Shown here: positions 53,156-62,612 of the stretch, piece by piece | Numbering within the stretch: position 1 is the stretch's first letter | How the letters are laid out: each line of letters begins with the position of its first letter | Source of the DNA: an uncultured SAR86 cluster bacterium | GTDB taxonomy: Bacteria > Pseudomonadota > Gammaproteobacteria > Magnimaribacterales > D2472 | Assembly: GCA_902622845.1 (NCBI GenBank) | Contig: CACNRI010000004.1 | Coordinates: 1-64,000 of the forward strand | DNA length: 64,000 nucleotides | Direction of reading: 5' to 3' | The notes under the pieces: generated by a model | Seen by the model: only the letters and a program-made list of their open reading frames with translations | What the model was told of the DNA's origin: nothing | The model's database searches: none | Program-made: the position numbers and the translations under genes

Positions 53156-53386
53156 CTAGACCTCGCTTGGTGCCTTTAAATCTAAACTAATTGCATGAAG
53201 TTCACCTGATTGTAGAAGATCTTTAAACAATTTCATAATGATTTTATGTCTATCTATGGTGCTCATATTTATGAAATCTTTAGAAACAATTTTTATAGAG
53301 AAATTACAATCCTGACCACTAATGGATAGGTCTGAGACATCGTCTAAATAAGATTTGATAAGTTCTTGTATCTGATTATTATCCAT
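53156..53386 (-). CDS. ibaG: BolA/IbaG family protein
   Basis: Small BolA-like protein directly upstream of murA. Confidence 0.82.
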   Translation of the reverse strand: MDNNQIQELIKSYLDDVSDLSISGQDCNFSIKIVSKDFINMSTIDRHKIIMKLFKDLLQSGELHAISLDLKAPSEV

Positions 53387-53996
53387 CTATGAAAGCATCC
53401 GATTTCCATTCACTGATAATTGAAGAAATATTCTCATTCTTTTCTAAAGCAAGTGCTTGAAATTGATTATGAAAGGTTTGCCCTAAATTGATTCCATTAA
53501 TAATTATATTTACTATCTTATAAGTTCCATTTTTGTATTCCCTCAGTTTATAAATTATTGGATACGCATTATTAGTGGTAAGTAGTTCTTGCTTAACGCT
53601 TACAATCTTATTTTTTTTCTCATCATAAGAAAAATCAGTAACTATTTCTGCATCTCCCCATTGGGCAAGGGTTTCTGCATAAGTATCAAGAAGTGAAATC
53701 TTAAAAACTTCTATAAATTGAGCTCTCTCCTCTTTAGTTGCACTCAAATAATACTTTTTCCCCATAACACTTGCGCTAACTCGATTAAAATCTATCAAGG
53801 GTTCAAAGATATTTTTTATCTTATTTTTGAATAGTTCTGGATTGGTATTGAATAATTCATTTTCTGTTGTTAAAACTACCACCATTTCTTGTGATTTAGT
53901 ATCTATGAGCTCAAATGGATTTTTATTAATATCAGATAAGATTGGGAATGATAGAAATAAAAATAGGGCTAATAAATTTCTTTTTAGGTACGACAT
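53379..53996 (-). CDS. mlaC: MlaC/Ttg2D periplasmic phospholipid-binding protein
   Basis: Signal peptide; MlaC-like FNRVSASVMGKKYYLSATKEERAQFIEVFKISLLDTYAETL; upstream of ibaG-murA. Confidence 0.85.
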   Translation of the reverse strand: MSYLKRNLLALFLFLSFPILSDINKNPFELIDTKSQEMVVVLTTENELFNTNPELFKNKIKNIFEPLIDFNRVSASVMGKKYYLSATKEERAQFIEVFKISLLDTYAETLAQWGDAEIVTDFSYDEKKNKIVSVKQELLTTNNAYPIIYKLREYKNGTYKIVNIIINGINLGQTFHNQFQALALEKNENISSIISEWKSDAFIDG

Positions 53997-54031
53997 TGCA
54001 TTATTATACACTTGTTAGTTTTTAAAATTTT

Positions 54032-54445
54032 ATGCAAAAGATATTTCTTGTCGGCTTAGTTATTTCAATATTTGGAATACTCAATGCTGCTGAAATGAGC
54101 ATAGATATATCAGAAAAAATAGATATTTCTTCAGATAATATAGAAATTAAAGAAGGAAAAATCGAATTTAAAAATAATGTTATTTTTCAGTCAGAGTCTT
54201 TTAGAATATTTGGAGAGTTTGCAGAATATAATCGAGATTTAGAGCTTATCAAAATTGAAGGGTCGCCTGTAAAATTTAAAATAAGCACCGAAGATAATGA
54301 TTTCAATGGTTTTTCAAACTTAGTCTTCATTCAAGATAATGAGATAGAAATCTCTGGAAGTGTTCTAATAGAGGATAAGAACTCGCGAATAAGAGGTAAA
54401 ATAATAAAATTCAATATGGGTTCTGGAGAGCTACAAATTAACTAG
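54032..54445 (+). CDS. lptA: LptA-like LPS transport periplasmic protein
   Basis: OstA-like beta-strand pattern, signal peptide, upstream of lptB. Confidence 0.78.
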   Translation: MQKIFLVGLVISIFGILNAAEMSIDISEKIDISSDNIEIKEGKIEFKNNVIFQSESFRIFGEFAEYNRDLELIKIEGSPVKFKISTEDNDFNGFSNLVFIQDNEIEISGSVLIEDKNSRIRGKIIKFNMGSGELQIN

Positions 54446-54446
54446 T

Positions 54447-55166
54447 ATGAAAGTCCTAAGCGTTAGAAATATATCAAAGTCTATTAAAAATAAGCAAATT
54501 ATTAACGAAATATCATTTAATATTTCGGAGGGCCAAATTGTTGGGCTTTTAGGGCCTAATGGCGCTGGTAAAACGTCAACTTTTTACTCAATTTTGGGAT
54601 TAATAAAAATAGATAGTGGAGAAGTTTTTCTTAATGACAAGAATATAACTATGATTCCTCCTCATAAAAGAGCCGAAGTCGGAATGAGCTATTTGCCTCA
54701 GGAACCATCAATATTTAGAAACCTATCAGTAAAATCAAATATTTTAGGCGTCGCAGAAAGAAATTTTTTAGAAAAAGAAGAGCTTATTAATTTTTATCAA
54801 AATACAATTGAAGAGTTTGGTCTTGAGTCTATTGAGAATTCAATGGGTTATGTGTTATCAGGCGGTCAAAGAAGAAAAGTTGAAATAGCTCGATGTTTAG
54901 CTGCAAAACCAAAAATAATACTTTTAGATGAGCCCTTTGCTGGCATTGATCCTCTTGCTATTGAAGATATTAAAAATGTTTTAAAGAGCCTTTCTGATAA
55001 AGGTATTTGTATCTTAATAACTGATCATAATCTGAGAGAAACTATAGATATATGCAATTATTCAATTGTCATAAAAGATGGAAGCATCCTCGATAAAGGT
55101 GAAAAAGATTATCTTATAAACAGCTCGCTCATTAAAAAGGAATACTTTGGAACAGTTTTTGATTGA
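54447..55166 (+). CDS. lptB: LPS export ABC transporter ATPase LptB
   Basis: GLLGPNGAGKTSTFYSILGLI, YVLSGGQRRKVEIARCL. Confidence 0.96.
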   Translation: MKVLSVRNISKSIKNKQIINEISFNISEGQIVGLLGPNGAGKTSTFYSILGLIKIDSGEVFLNDKNITMIPPHKRAEVGMSYLPQEPSIFRNLSVKSNILGVAERNFLEKEELINFYQNTIEEFGLESIENSMGYVLSGGQRRKVEIARCLAAKPKIILLDEPFAGIDPLAIEDIKNVLKSLSDKGICILITDHNLRETIDICNYSIVIKDGSILDKGEKDYLINSSLIKKEYFGTVFD

Positions 55167-56503
55167 TGGAAACCTACAATCAAGAGAAGATTTTTGAAAT
55201 ATTAAGCAAAAAATCTGAGGATAAATTTATTCAGATTCAAAGAATCCTCTCCAAAATGGATTCACATGAAATTGCTCACTGTCTTGAATCAACTCCCTCA
55301 GAGCAGCGAAAAGTAATTTGGTCAATTATAGATAAATCGAATGAAGCAGACGTGCTGAGCGAATTGGGCGAGGAAATTCAGCAAGATTTATTTGATGAAA
55401 TATCGAATGAAGAACTTCTAGATTTAGTTCAAAATCTAGAATTAGATGAAATGGTTGATATTCTTCAAAACCTTCCACAGCAAAGAATAAGTTTTCTTCT
55501 ATCAAAGATGACTAAAATTGATAGGGAAAGGGTTGAAATGGTTTTAGAGTATCCTGAGGATTCTGCAGGTGGCTTGCTTAATAATGATATTATAAGTGTC
55601 CAAAAAGATTCTTCTCTTAATTTAGTTCTTGAATATCTCAGATCAATTGGTGATATTCCAGAAAATACAGATAAATTATTTGTAGTCTCTAAAAATAATA
55701 ATTTTATTGGCGAGCTAAAGATTTCAAAAATTATCAGCTCAAATCCAGAGCTAAAAGTTTCAGATGTTATGAATGACAAACCACATACTTTTATGGTCAA
55801 TGAATCTGATAAAGAGGTTTCTAAATTTTTCGAACAAAATGATCTTATTTCTGCTGCGGTAGTTAATCATAAAAATGAGCTCATTGGCAGAATCACCATT
55901 GATGATGTCGTAGATGTCATTATTGAAGATGCAGATCAGAACTTTTTGAGTATGGCTGGAATTGCTGAAGATACTTTTTCACCTCCAGCAAGAGCTGCGC
56001 GAAGAAGGATTGTTTGGCTTGGTCTTAATCTCATCACAGCATTTGTAGCAGCTTTAGCAATAAATATTTTTCATGATGCAATTGATAAAATAGTATACCT
56101 AGCTGTTTTGATGCCAATTGTTGCAAGCATGGGAGGAGTTGCGGCAACTCAGACTTTAACGATTGTATTAAGGGGATTAACGTTAGAGCAAATCTCAAGT
56201 TCGAATCTTGGGTGGCTTTTCAAAAGGGAGCTAGCGGTTGCAATTCTCAATGGAATTGTTTTGTCTTTAATAATTAGTTTAGTTACTTATGTTTGGTTTA
56301 ATCAGTTTATTCTTTCAGCACTAATTGCTGCAGCAATGATAATCAATCTTCTTAGCTCAGTTGTTGCAGGTGTCTTTGTACCTATTATCTTAAGAAGACT
56401 AAATCAGGATCCTGCTATAGCTGGAAGTGTTATTGTGACAACAGTGACTGATGTTGTAGGTTTTGTTTCATTTCTGGGCCTAGCAACAATATTTTTACTA
56501 TAA
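55163..56503 (+). CDS. mgtE: Magnesium transporter MgtE
   Basis: MgtE N domain, CBS domains, C-terminal TM region (LMPIVASMGGVAATQTLTI). Confidence 0.96.
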   Translation: MMETYNQEKIFEILSKKSEDKFIQIQRILSKMDSHEIAHCLESTPSEQRKVIWSIIDKSNEADVLSELGEEIQQDLFDEISNEELLDLVQNLELDEMVDILQNLPQQRISFLLSKMTKIDRERVEMVLEYPEDSAGGLLNNDIISVQKDSSLNLVLEYLRSIGDIPENTDKLFVVSKNNNFIGELKISKIISSNPELKVSDVMNDKPHTFMVNESDKEVSKFFEQNDLISAAVVNHKNELIGRITIDDVVDVIIEDADQNFLSMAGIAEDTFSPPARAARRRIVWLGLNLITAFVAALAINIFHDAIDKIVYLAVLMPIVASMGGVAATQTLTIVLRGLTLEQISSSNLGWLFKRELAVAILNGIVLSLIISLVTYVWFNQFILSALIAAAMIINLLSSVVAGVFVPIILRRLNQDPAIAGSVIVTTVTDVVGFVSFLGLATIFLL

Positions 56504-58459
56504 CCTTTCAAGGCTTGGAGAATTCAGTGGCCCCTTCACTGAGTATTCTATAGTTGAAATATCTTCGATCTGATCTTCAAAAACATTTCCAATGATTGCT
56601 GTTCCAGCAGCTACGCCAAGACCACCAAAAATTGCTGCATACCAGGGTATATTTTCTTGAAGATTTAATTTTAAAGATAGCTCAAGATCTAACTTTTCAA
56701 AAGAACCAGCATTATTTTTAATAATAAAGCCATTCCAATCCATATTTCCGAAATCAGCCTCAAAAGAAAAATCATCAACAATTCTCCCATAATTTTGAGA
56801 AAAAATTATACTTCCGCTCCCCCTTTTAAACTTAATATATTGATTAGTTGACGATCCATCATAGCCATCAAAAAATGATTGAATGTTTAATAAGCCGATT
56901 AGATTTAGTAAAGCGGAATTTGGATTGCTTTGGTTTATTTGAAAATCTTTAGCTAAAAAATCTAAGCTTCCTTCTATATTTCTAAGTTCTAGAAGATTAT
57001 TCCACTGAATATTTATATTAGATTTAAAATAATTTATTGGTGGGAAATTTTGAAGCTTTAAAGCGTCTTTAATATCGTAAAATTCATATAAACCTTTAAT
57101 TTTGTAAAAATCTTGATTTGTATTAATGGATAAATAGGCAGGCTCATTTTCATAGTCAGATATTTTCAAGAAATCGCTATCGATATTTATGTTGTTTAAT
57201 GTAAGGACATCTCCATTCTTGAGATAGTAAAAATCTATTGCATTAAATACCGCGTCATTAAAAATGATATTGTCTCCAGTAACTCTGAACTTTAAGTTAG
57301 GGAGGGCAAAGCTTTCTTCTTCGGAATTCCCAAACTTAAAATTAATATTTGAGTCATAAAGATTAATTCTGAAAAAACTTGAATCATCTCTAACCAAAGA
57401 TCCTTTAAGATTTTCACTATTAAAATCTAAAGTGAGATTTCCTTCATTGAAGCTTCCTGATAGCTCAATACCAGATTTTTGATCTGAAAAGAAATTGAAT
57501 GCAGATGAATTTTGTATTTCATTACCTGATAGATATAGATTTATACTGAGGTCATTGAATGAAATAAAATTTTGTGAAAATACGTTATTGAAGTCTTCAA
57601 TAAATATATTAGTCTTAATATTAAATCCATCTTGTAGATATTTAATATCTGAAAGGTCTTGAAAACTTATAAAACCAAAATTTTTATTTTTGTTGTTTCT
57701 GAAGTCAGCAAAACCTGTTGTAAACAACTGAATGTCATTTTTAAAGTTTAAAACTCCCAGTGGAAGAATATTTTCAGCATATTCATTAATAGATTTGTGA
57801 TAAGAAATATAATTCAATTGCATTGTATCTACATTTAAGAATCCCGAAATTTCTTCAAATGGAAGGTCTTCGAATGAGCCTTTATCTAGTTTTATCTTAA
57901 CTTCTTGGGGGTCTGCAGTTATGAATGCTCGTTTAGCTGTTAATTTTCTCTCAGATCCTAAATTAAGAATTACATCTGAAATTATTAGTTCATTATTGAT
58001 GCTGATATCACCTTCATCTATATATTCAAAATATAACTCCTCGATATTGCCATCATCAATTATGTTTAATAAATTATTCTTTAGTCCAATAGAGTTTTCT
58101 GGGAGTAACGAAATATAATTCTCTGTTTTAATTTGAGTTGCATATATTTTTAAATATTTAAGTCTTCCCACATTATCAAAGAAATATCCAAGCAGATTAA
58201 ACCCAATCTTAATACTAATAATTTTAATGTCGCTACTTTTATTTTTGAGAACAACATCTTCAAATATTAATTCTGGATATAAGGGATTCTTGTTTGTTGT
58301 GACTTCCTTAAAACTAAATGAGTAATCTTGATACTTATATCTTTCTAAACTATTAGAAAAAATCTCTGGCTTACTTAAAAATAAAAAATAGGATAATGAA
58401 ATTACTATAAGTGGTGTAAATATCACTAAAAAAAATCTTAGTAAAAAAGTCTTCATCAT
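56498..58459 (-). CDS. YhdP/AsmA-like envelope protein (short)
   Basis: N-terminal TM, long beta-rich region, C-terminal YhdP-like GLLNIQSFFDGY...; downstream of mreBCD. Confidence 0.72.
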   Translation of the reverse strand: MMKTFLLRFFLVIFTPLIVISLSYFLFLSKPEIFSNSLERYKYQDYSFSFKEVTTNKNPLYPELIFEDVVLKNKSSDIKIISIKIGFNLLGYFFDNVGRLKYLKIYATQIKTENYISLLPENSIGLKNNLLNIIDDGNIEELYFEYIDEGDISINNELIISDVILNLGSERKLTAKRAFITADPQEVKIKLDKGSFEDLPFEEISGFLNVDTMQLNYISYHKSINEYAENILPLGVLNFKNDIQLFTTGFADFRNNKNKNFGFISFQDLSDIKYLQDGFNIKTNIFIEDFNNVFSQNFISFNDLSINLYLSGNEIQNSSAFNFFSDQKSGIELSGSFNEGNLTLDFNSENLKGSLVRDDSSFFRINLYDSNINFKFGNSEEESFALPNLKFRVTGDNIIFNDAVFNAIDFYYLKNGDVLTLNNINIDSDFLKISDYENEPAYLSINTNQDFYKIKGLYEFYDIKDALKLQNFPPINYFKSNINIQWNNLLELRNIEGSLDFLAKDFQINQSNPNSALLNLIGLLNIQSFFDGYDGSSTNQYIKFKRGSGSIIFSQNYGRIVDDFSFEADFGNMDWNGFIIKNNAGSFEKLDLELSLKLNLQENIPWYAAIFGGLGVAAGTAIIGNVFEDQIEDISTIEYSVKGPLNSPSLERL

Positions 58460-58462
58460 TTT

Positions 58463-58936
58463 CTAAAGTTTGATTTTATTGGTTAATAATTTTCCGAGAC
58501 TAGGAATAACAAGATAAGAAACAAATGCAGAAAAAAAACTCAAAAAAACCAACAGATATTGAAAATTCATAGTGGTTAGCAAAATGCTCTTAAATCCAAC
58601 AAAAAAAGCAGTAAAAAAACTAAAAGCAATTGTTATCTGAAATGTTGAAAACATCCTTAGCCTAAAATAATTATAGTTTATAAGAAGAACTGTAAGTGTG
58701 AATAATGTTGCATGAAGGCCAAAAAAAACATTTTGGTGAAGATCTATAAAAAAACCAATATATGCTGCAAATAGCGAATTTATTTTTTGAGGGTTCACAA
58801 AGCACAAATAACATAAAAATAAATAGGTAAAATTGGAAACTATAAAAAAATCTATTAAGAATAAATTAACTTGCATATCAATTGAACTAAGGATAAGAAA
58901 TAATATAGTCAAAAAAATAAATCCGGATACTCTCAT
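58463..58936 (-). CDS. mreD: Rod shape-determining protein MreD
   Basis: Polytopic small protein in mreBCD operon. Confidence 0.85.
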   Translation of the reverse strand: MRVSGFIFLTILFLILSSIDMQVNLFLIDFFIVSNFTYLFLCYLCFVNPQKINSLFAAYIGFFIDLHQNVFFGLHATLFTLTVLLINYNYFRLRMFSTFQITIAFSFFTAFFVGFKSILLTTMNFQYLLVFLSFFSAFVSYLVIPSLGKLLTNKIKL

Positions 58937-59757
58937 TATTGAAGGACTCCAAAATAATTAGAGGATAGTGGATTTGCATTTAACTCGATAATTAATCTTA
59001 CCTCTTTAGGAGAAATATCTTGAATTTCATAAATACTTCCAATTTCGATTCCTTTTGGAAATATACCACCTAATCCGGATGAGAAAATCTGCTGATCTAA
59101 TTCAAAACTTTTCTCTTCTAAAGTCAAATCAACATCGCAAAATATTTTTCTAGGGATGCCTAATCCATTTGCTTCACAATAAAATTCATTTTCATTTTGA
59201 ATTGGTATCTTGTGACTTTTATCACTTAACAAAATTACTTCAAAAAGGTTTCTATTAATCCTAATTGATTGTCCTATTATGCCCTCAGAATTAATAACAA
59301 CTTTGAAAGAATCTACAATAGTTGATACTTCAGGCAATAAAAACATTCTGTGCTTATCGCAACAACGATACTTATTTACATCAAAACTCGCAACTTTAGC
59401 AGGAAGAAGATTTAAATTAGTGTTCTCTAAATTACTTATATCAGAGAAAAAATTCCTATTTAAAATTTTTTTATTTGAAATAACATAATTCTCAATTAAT
59501 TGCTTTTCTAGTTCTTCTTTAAGGTATTGAATTTCATCCTTAGCTCTTTTCGTATCCCAAATACTTGAAACTAATCTATATATTGGGCTGCTAATGTAGT
59601 CTTTAGAAAGTATCTGAATAGATATCGAAGAAGAATTATAGAAATTCTGAACAGGTTTAAAAGTACCAAATCTAAAATCTATAAATAAAACTAAAAGACA
59701 AATAATAAAAGTGGATATCAATAAAAACCTTGATGATCTATCGGGCAATCTTGCCAT
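58936..59757 (-). CDS. mreC: Rod shape-determining protein MreC
   Basis: TM + coiled coil + beta domain; between mreB and mreD. Confidence 0.93.
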   Translation of the reverse strand: MARLPDRSSRFLLISTFIICLLVLFIDFRFGTFKPVQNFYNSSSISIQILSKDYISSPIYRLVSSIWDTKRAKDEIQYLKEELEKQLIENYVISNKKILNRNFFSDISNLENTNLNLLPAKVASFDVNKYRCCDKHRMFLLPEVSTIVDSFKVVINSEGIIGQSIRINRNLFEVILLSDKSHKIPIQNENEFYCEANGLGIPRKIFCDVDLTLEEKSFELDQQIFSSGLGGIFPKGIEIGSIYEIQDISPKEVRLIIELNANPLSSNYFGVLQ

Positions 59758-59758
59758 A

Positions 59759-60820
59759 TTAATCAGTAGATAATAGGTCTATATTATATTTATCTATGAT
59801 TTCTAACGCTTGACCTCCCCCTCTTGCAACGCATGTCAAGGGATCTTCAGCGATGATTACAGGTATTCCAGTTTGAGATGAGATTAATCGATCTAGATCT
59901 CTCAAAAGCGCACCACCCCCAGTTAAAACAATACCTCTTTCTGCTATGTCAGCAGAGAGTTCAGGAGGAGATAGCTCGAGCGCATCTCTTATTCCTCTTA
60001 CTATTCCATTAAGTGGATCTTTCATAGCATCGTAAACATGATCACTAGAAAGACTGAATGTTTCAGGTATGCCCTCCGCTAAATTTCTGCCAGTAACCAT
60101 CATTTCTTGTTTTTCTGAGTCTTCAGAAGCACAACCAATTGTTTGTTTAATTTTTTCAGCCGTTGATTCTCCGATGACACATCCATAGTTCCTTCGAATA
60201 TAGGAAACGATTGATTCATCCATCTTATCTCCTCCGATTTTTACCGATTCAGCGTAGACAACTCCATTTAATGCAAGTATTGCAATTTCAGATGTGCCTC
60301 CTCCAATATCAATAACCATGCTTCCGCTGGCTTCTTCTACAGGCAGACCTGCACCAATTGCTGCAGCCATTGGTTCTTCAATAAGTTTTACATCTCTGGC
60401 ACCTGCACCAAGAACAGATTCTCTTATAGCTCTTCTTTCAACTTGGGTTGACCTACATGGAACACAAACTAGAATCCTAGGACTTGGTTTTATAAATCTT
60501 TGCTCATGGACAGTGGCGATAAAATGTTGAAGCATTTTCTCTGTTACCTGGAAATCAGCTATAACTCCATCTGATAAGGGTCTTATTGCTGTAATATTTC
60601 CTGGTGTTCTTCCAAGCATCTTCTTTGCTTCAGCACCAACTGCAACAACAGTTTTTTGACCTCTGGATTCTCTTATCGCTACAACCGAAGGTTCATTTAG
60701 CACTATTCCTACATCTTTTGTGTAAATTAAGGTATTTGCAGTCCCAAGATCTATTGATAGATCATTTGAAAAAAGCCCTCTAGCTGTTTTGAATAAGTTA
60801 AATTCCACAATTTTCCTCAA
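59759..60820 (-). CDS. mreB: Rod shape-determining protein MreB
   Basis: [29 protein letters not shown]. Confidence 0.98.
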   Translation of the reverse strand: MRKIVEFNLFKTARGLFSNDLSIDLGTANTLIYTKDVGIVLNEPSVVAIRESRGQKTVVAVGAEAKKMLGRTPGNITAIRPLSDGVIADFQVTEKMLQHFIATVHEQRFIKPSPRILVCVPCRSTQVERRAIRESVLGAGARDVKLIEEPMAAAIGAGLPVEEASGSMVIDIGGGTSEIAILALNGVVYAESVKIGGDKMDESIVSYIRRNYGCVIGESTAEKIKQTIGCASEDSEKQEMMVTGRNLAEGIPETFSLSSDHVYDAMKDPLNGIVRGIRDALELSPPELSADIAERGIVLTGGGALLRDLDRLISSQTGIPVIIAEDPLTCVARGGGQALEIIDKYNIDLLSTD

Positions 60821-60882
60821 AAATATATAAAATTACACTGCGTTAGGTTAACATCTCGCAACTTTAATATAATATCCTATAT

Positions 60883-61164
60883 ATGGACAATAAAACAGTT
60901 GAAACTATCTCTTATTTAGCTAGATTAAAGCTAGATAAGGATAAAAAAGAAAAAATTACCAAAGACCTAGAAAATATAATTGATTTCGTTGCTGAACTTC
61001 AAGATCTTAATACTGAAGATATAGTTCCACTTTCCAATCCGTTAGAAAAAGTAGCTCCTAAAAGAGAAGACTCAGTAACTTCAAAAAATAGAAAAGAAGC
61101 TTTTCTCTCGAACTCTCCTGAGTCAGATCAAGATTATTTTATGGTCCCAAAAGTCGTTGAATGA
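60883..61164 (+). CDS. gatC: Asp/Glu-tRNA amidotransferase subunit C
   Basis: Small GatC-like protein upstream of gatA. Confidence 0.93.
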   Translation: MDNKTVETISYLARLKLDKDKKEKITKDLENIIDFVAELQDLNTEDIVPLSNPLEKVAPKREDSVTSKNRKEAFLSNSPESDQDYFMVPKVVE

Positions 61165-62612
61165 GTATTAGATTTAAAACATTAGCTGAATTAAAAAGAC
61201 TTCTAGAAAATAAAGATATATCTTCCTATGAGCTGGTAAACGAAACCTTTAAAAATATTTCGTCAAGTAAAACGAATTCATTCATTACATTGGATGAAGA
61301 AGTTGCATTAAACAAAGCGAGAGATTTTGATGAGGGTAAAGTTGATGGTGATCTCGCAGGGATACCAATTGCCCAAAAAGATCTGTTTTGTACAAAAAAT
61401 TTAAGGACAACTTGTGGTTCAAAGATTTTAGAGAACTTTATTCCTCCTTATGATGCTACTGTTGTAGATAATCTCTCAGCAGCTGGCAGCATTTGTGTTG
61501 GAAAAACTAATATGGATGAGTTTGCAATGGGGTCCTCAAATGAAACTAGCTATTATGGGACAGTAAGAAATCCTTGGGATCTTGAAAGAGTTCCTGGAGG
61601 AAGCTCTGGAGGTTCAGCTGCAGCCGTTTCAGAAGGTCTTGTTTGCGCTGCAACTGGAACAGATACAGGCGGGTCTATAAGGCAACCAGCTGCATTATGT
61701 GGAATTACTGGTATAAAGCCTACCTATGGAAGAGCTTCAAGGTGGGGAATGATAGCTTTTGCTTCCAGTCTTGATCAAGCCGGAGCCTTTGCAAGAAATG
61801 CTGAGGATTGTGCTCTTTTACTAAATCATATTTGTAGTCATGACTCAAAAGACTCAACCTCAATTAGCGATGAACGAGAAAATTATCTAGATAATATTAA
61901 TAATGATCTAAAAGGTAAGAAAATTGGCATTATTAAAGAGTTCGATATTTCTAGTCTGAATAGAGAAGTTCAGGATTCTTTTGAACAATCAAAAAGAATA
62001 TTTGAAGCTTTGGGAGCAAGCTTTGTAGAGGTTTCAATGCCAAACATTAGACTCTCTGTTCCAACTTATTATGTAGTTGCTCCAGCTGAATGCTCATCAA
62101 ACCTTTCTAGATTCGATGGAGTTAAATACGGCTATAGAGCAAAAGATGTCGATAATTTAGAAGAACTATACGTAAAATCAAGATCTGAAGGTTTTGGGGA
62201 CGAAGTTAAAAGAAGAATCCTAATAGGAACATATGTTTTATCAGCGGGTTTCTATGACGCTTATTATAAGAAAGCTCAGCAATCAAGAAGAATGATAAAA
62301 AATGATTTTGTGGATGCTTTTAATGAAGTTGACATAATAATGTCTCCTTCATCACCAAGCTCTGCTTTTAAAATTGGTTCAAAAACAGAAGATCCGATTG
62401 AGATGTACCTAGAAGACTTGTTTACGATTTCTTCAAATCTTGCTGGTGTACCAGCAATGTCGATACCTCATGGTTTTTGTAACGGTCTGCCTATTGGTTT
62501 GCAGCTTATTGGAAATTATCTAGAGGAATCAAAGATATTAAATTTTGCTCACCAATATCAAAAAAATAGTGATTGGCATTTCAAAACTCCTGATCTTGGA
62601 GAGAGCTCATGA
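61161..62612 (+). CDS. gatA: Asp/Glu-tRNA amidotransferase subunit A
   Basis: Amidase signature VPGGSSGGSAAAVSEGLV...GTDTGGSIRQPA. Confidence 0.98.
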   Translation: MSIRFKTLAELKRLLENKDISSYELVNETFKNISSSKTNSFITLDEEVALNKARDFDEGKVDGDLAGIPIAQKDLFCTKNLRTTCGSKILENFIPPYDATVVDNLSAAGSICVGKTNMDEFAMGSSNETSYYGTVRNPWDLERVPGGSSGGSAAAVSEGLVCAATGTDTGGSIRQPAALCGITGIKPTYGRASRWGMIAFASSLDQAGAFARNAEDCALLLNHICSHDSKDSTSISDERENYLDNINNDLKGKKIGIIKEFDISSLNREVQDSFEQSKRIFEALGASFVEVSMPNIRLSVPTYYVVAPAECSSNLSRFDGVKYGYRAKDVDNLEELYVKSRSEGFGDEVKRRILIGTYVLSAGFYDAYYKKAQQSRRMIKNDFVDAFNEVDIIMSPSSPSSAFKIGSKTEDPIEMYLEDLFTISSNLAGVPAMSIPHGFCNGLPIGLQLIGNYLEESKILNFAHQYQKNSDWHFKTPDLGESS

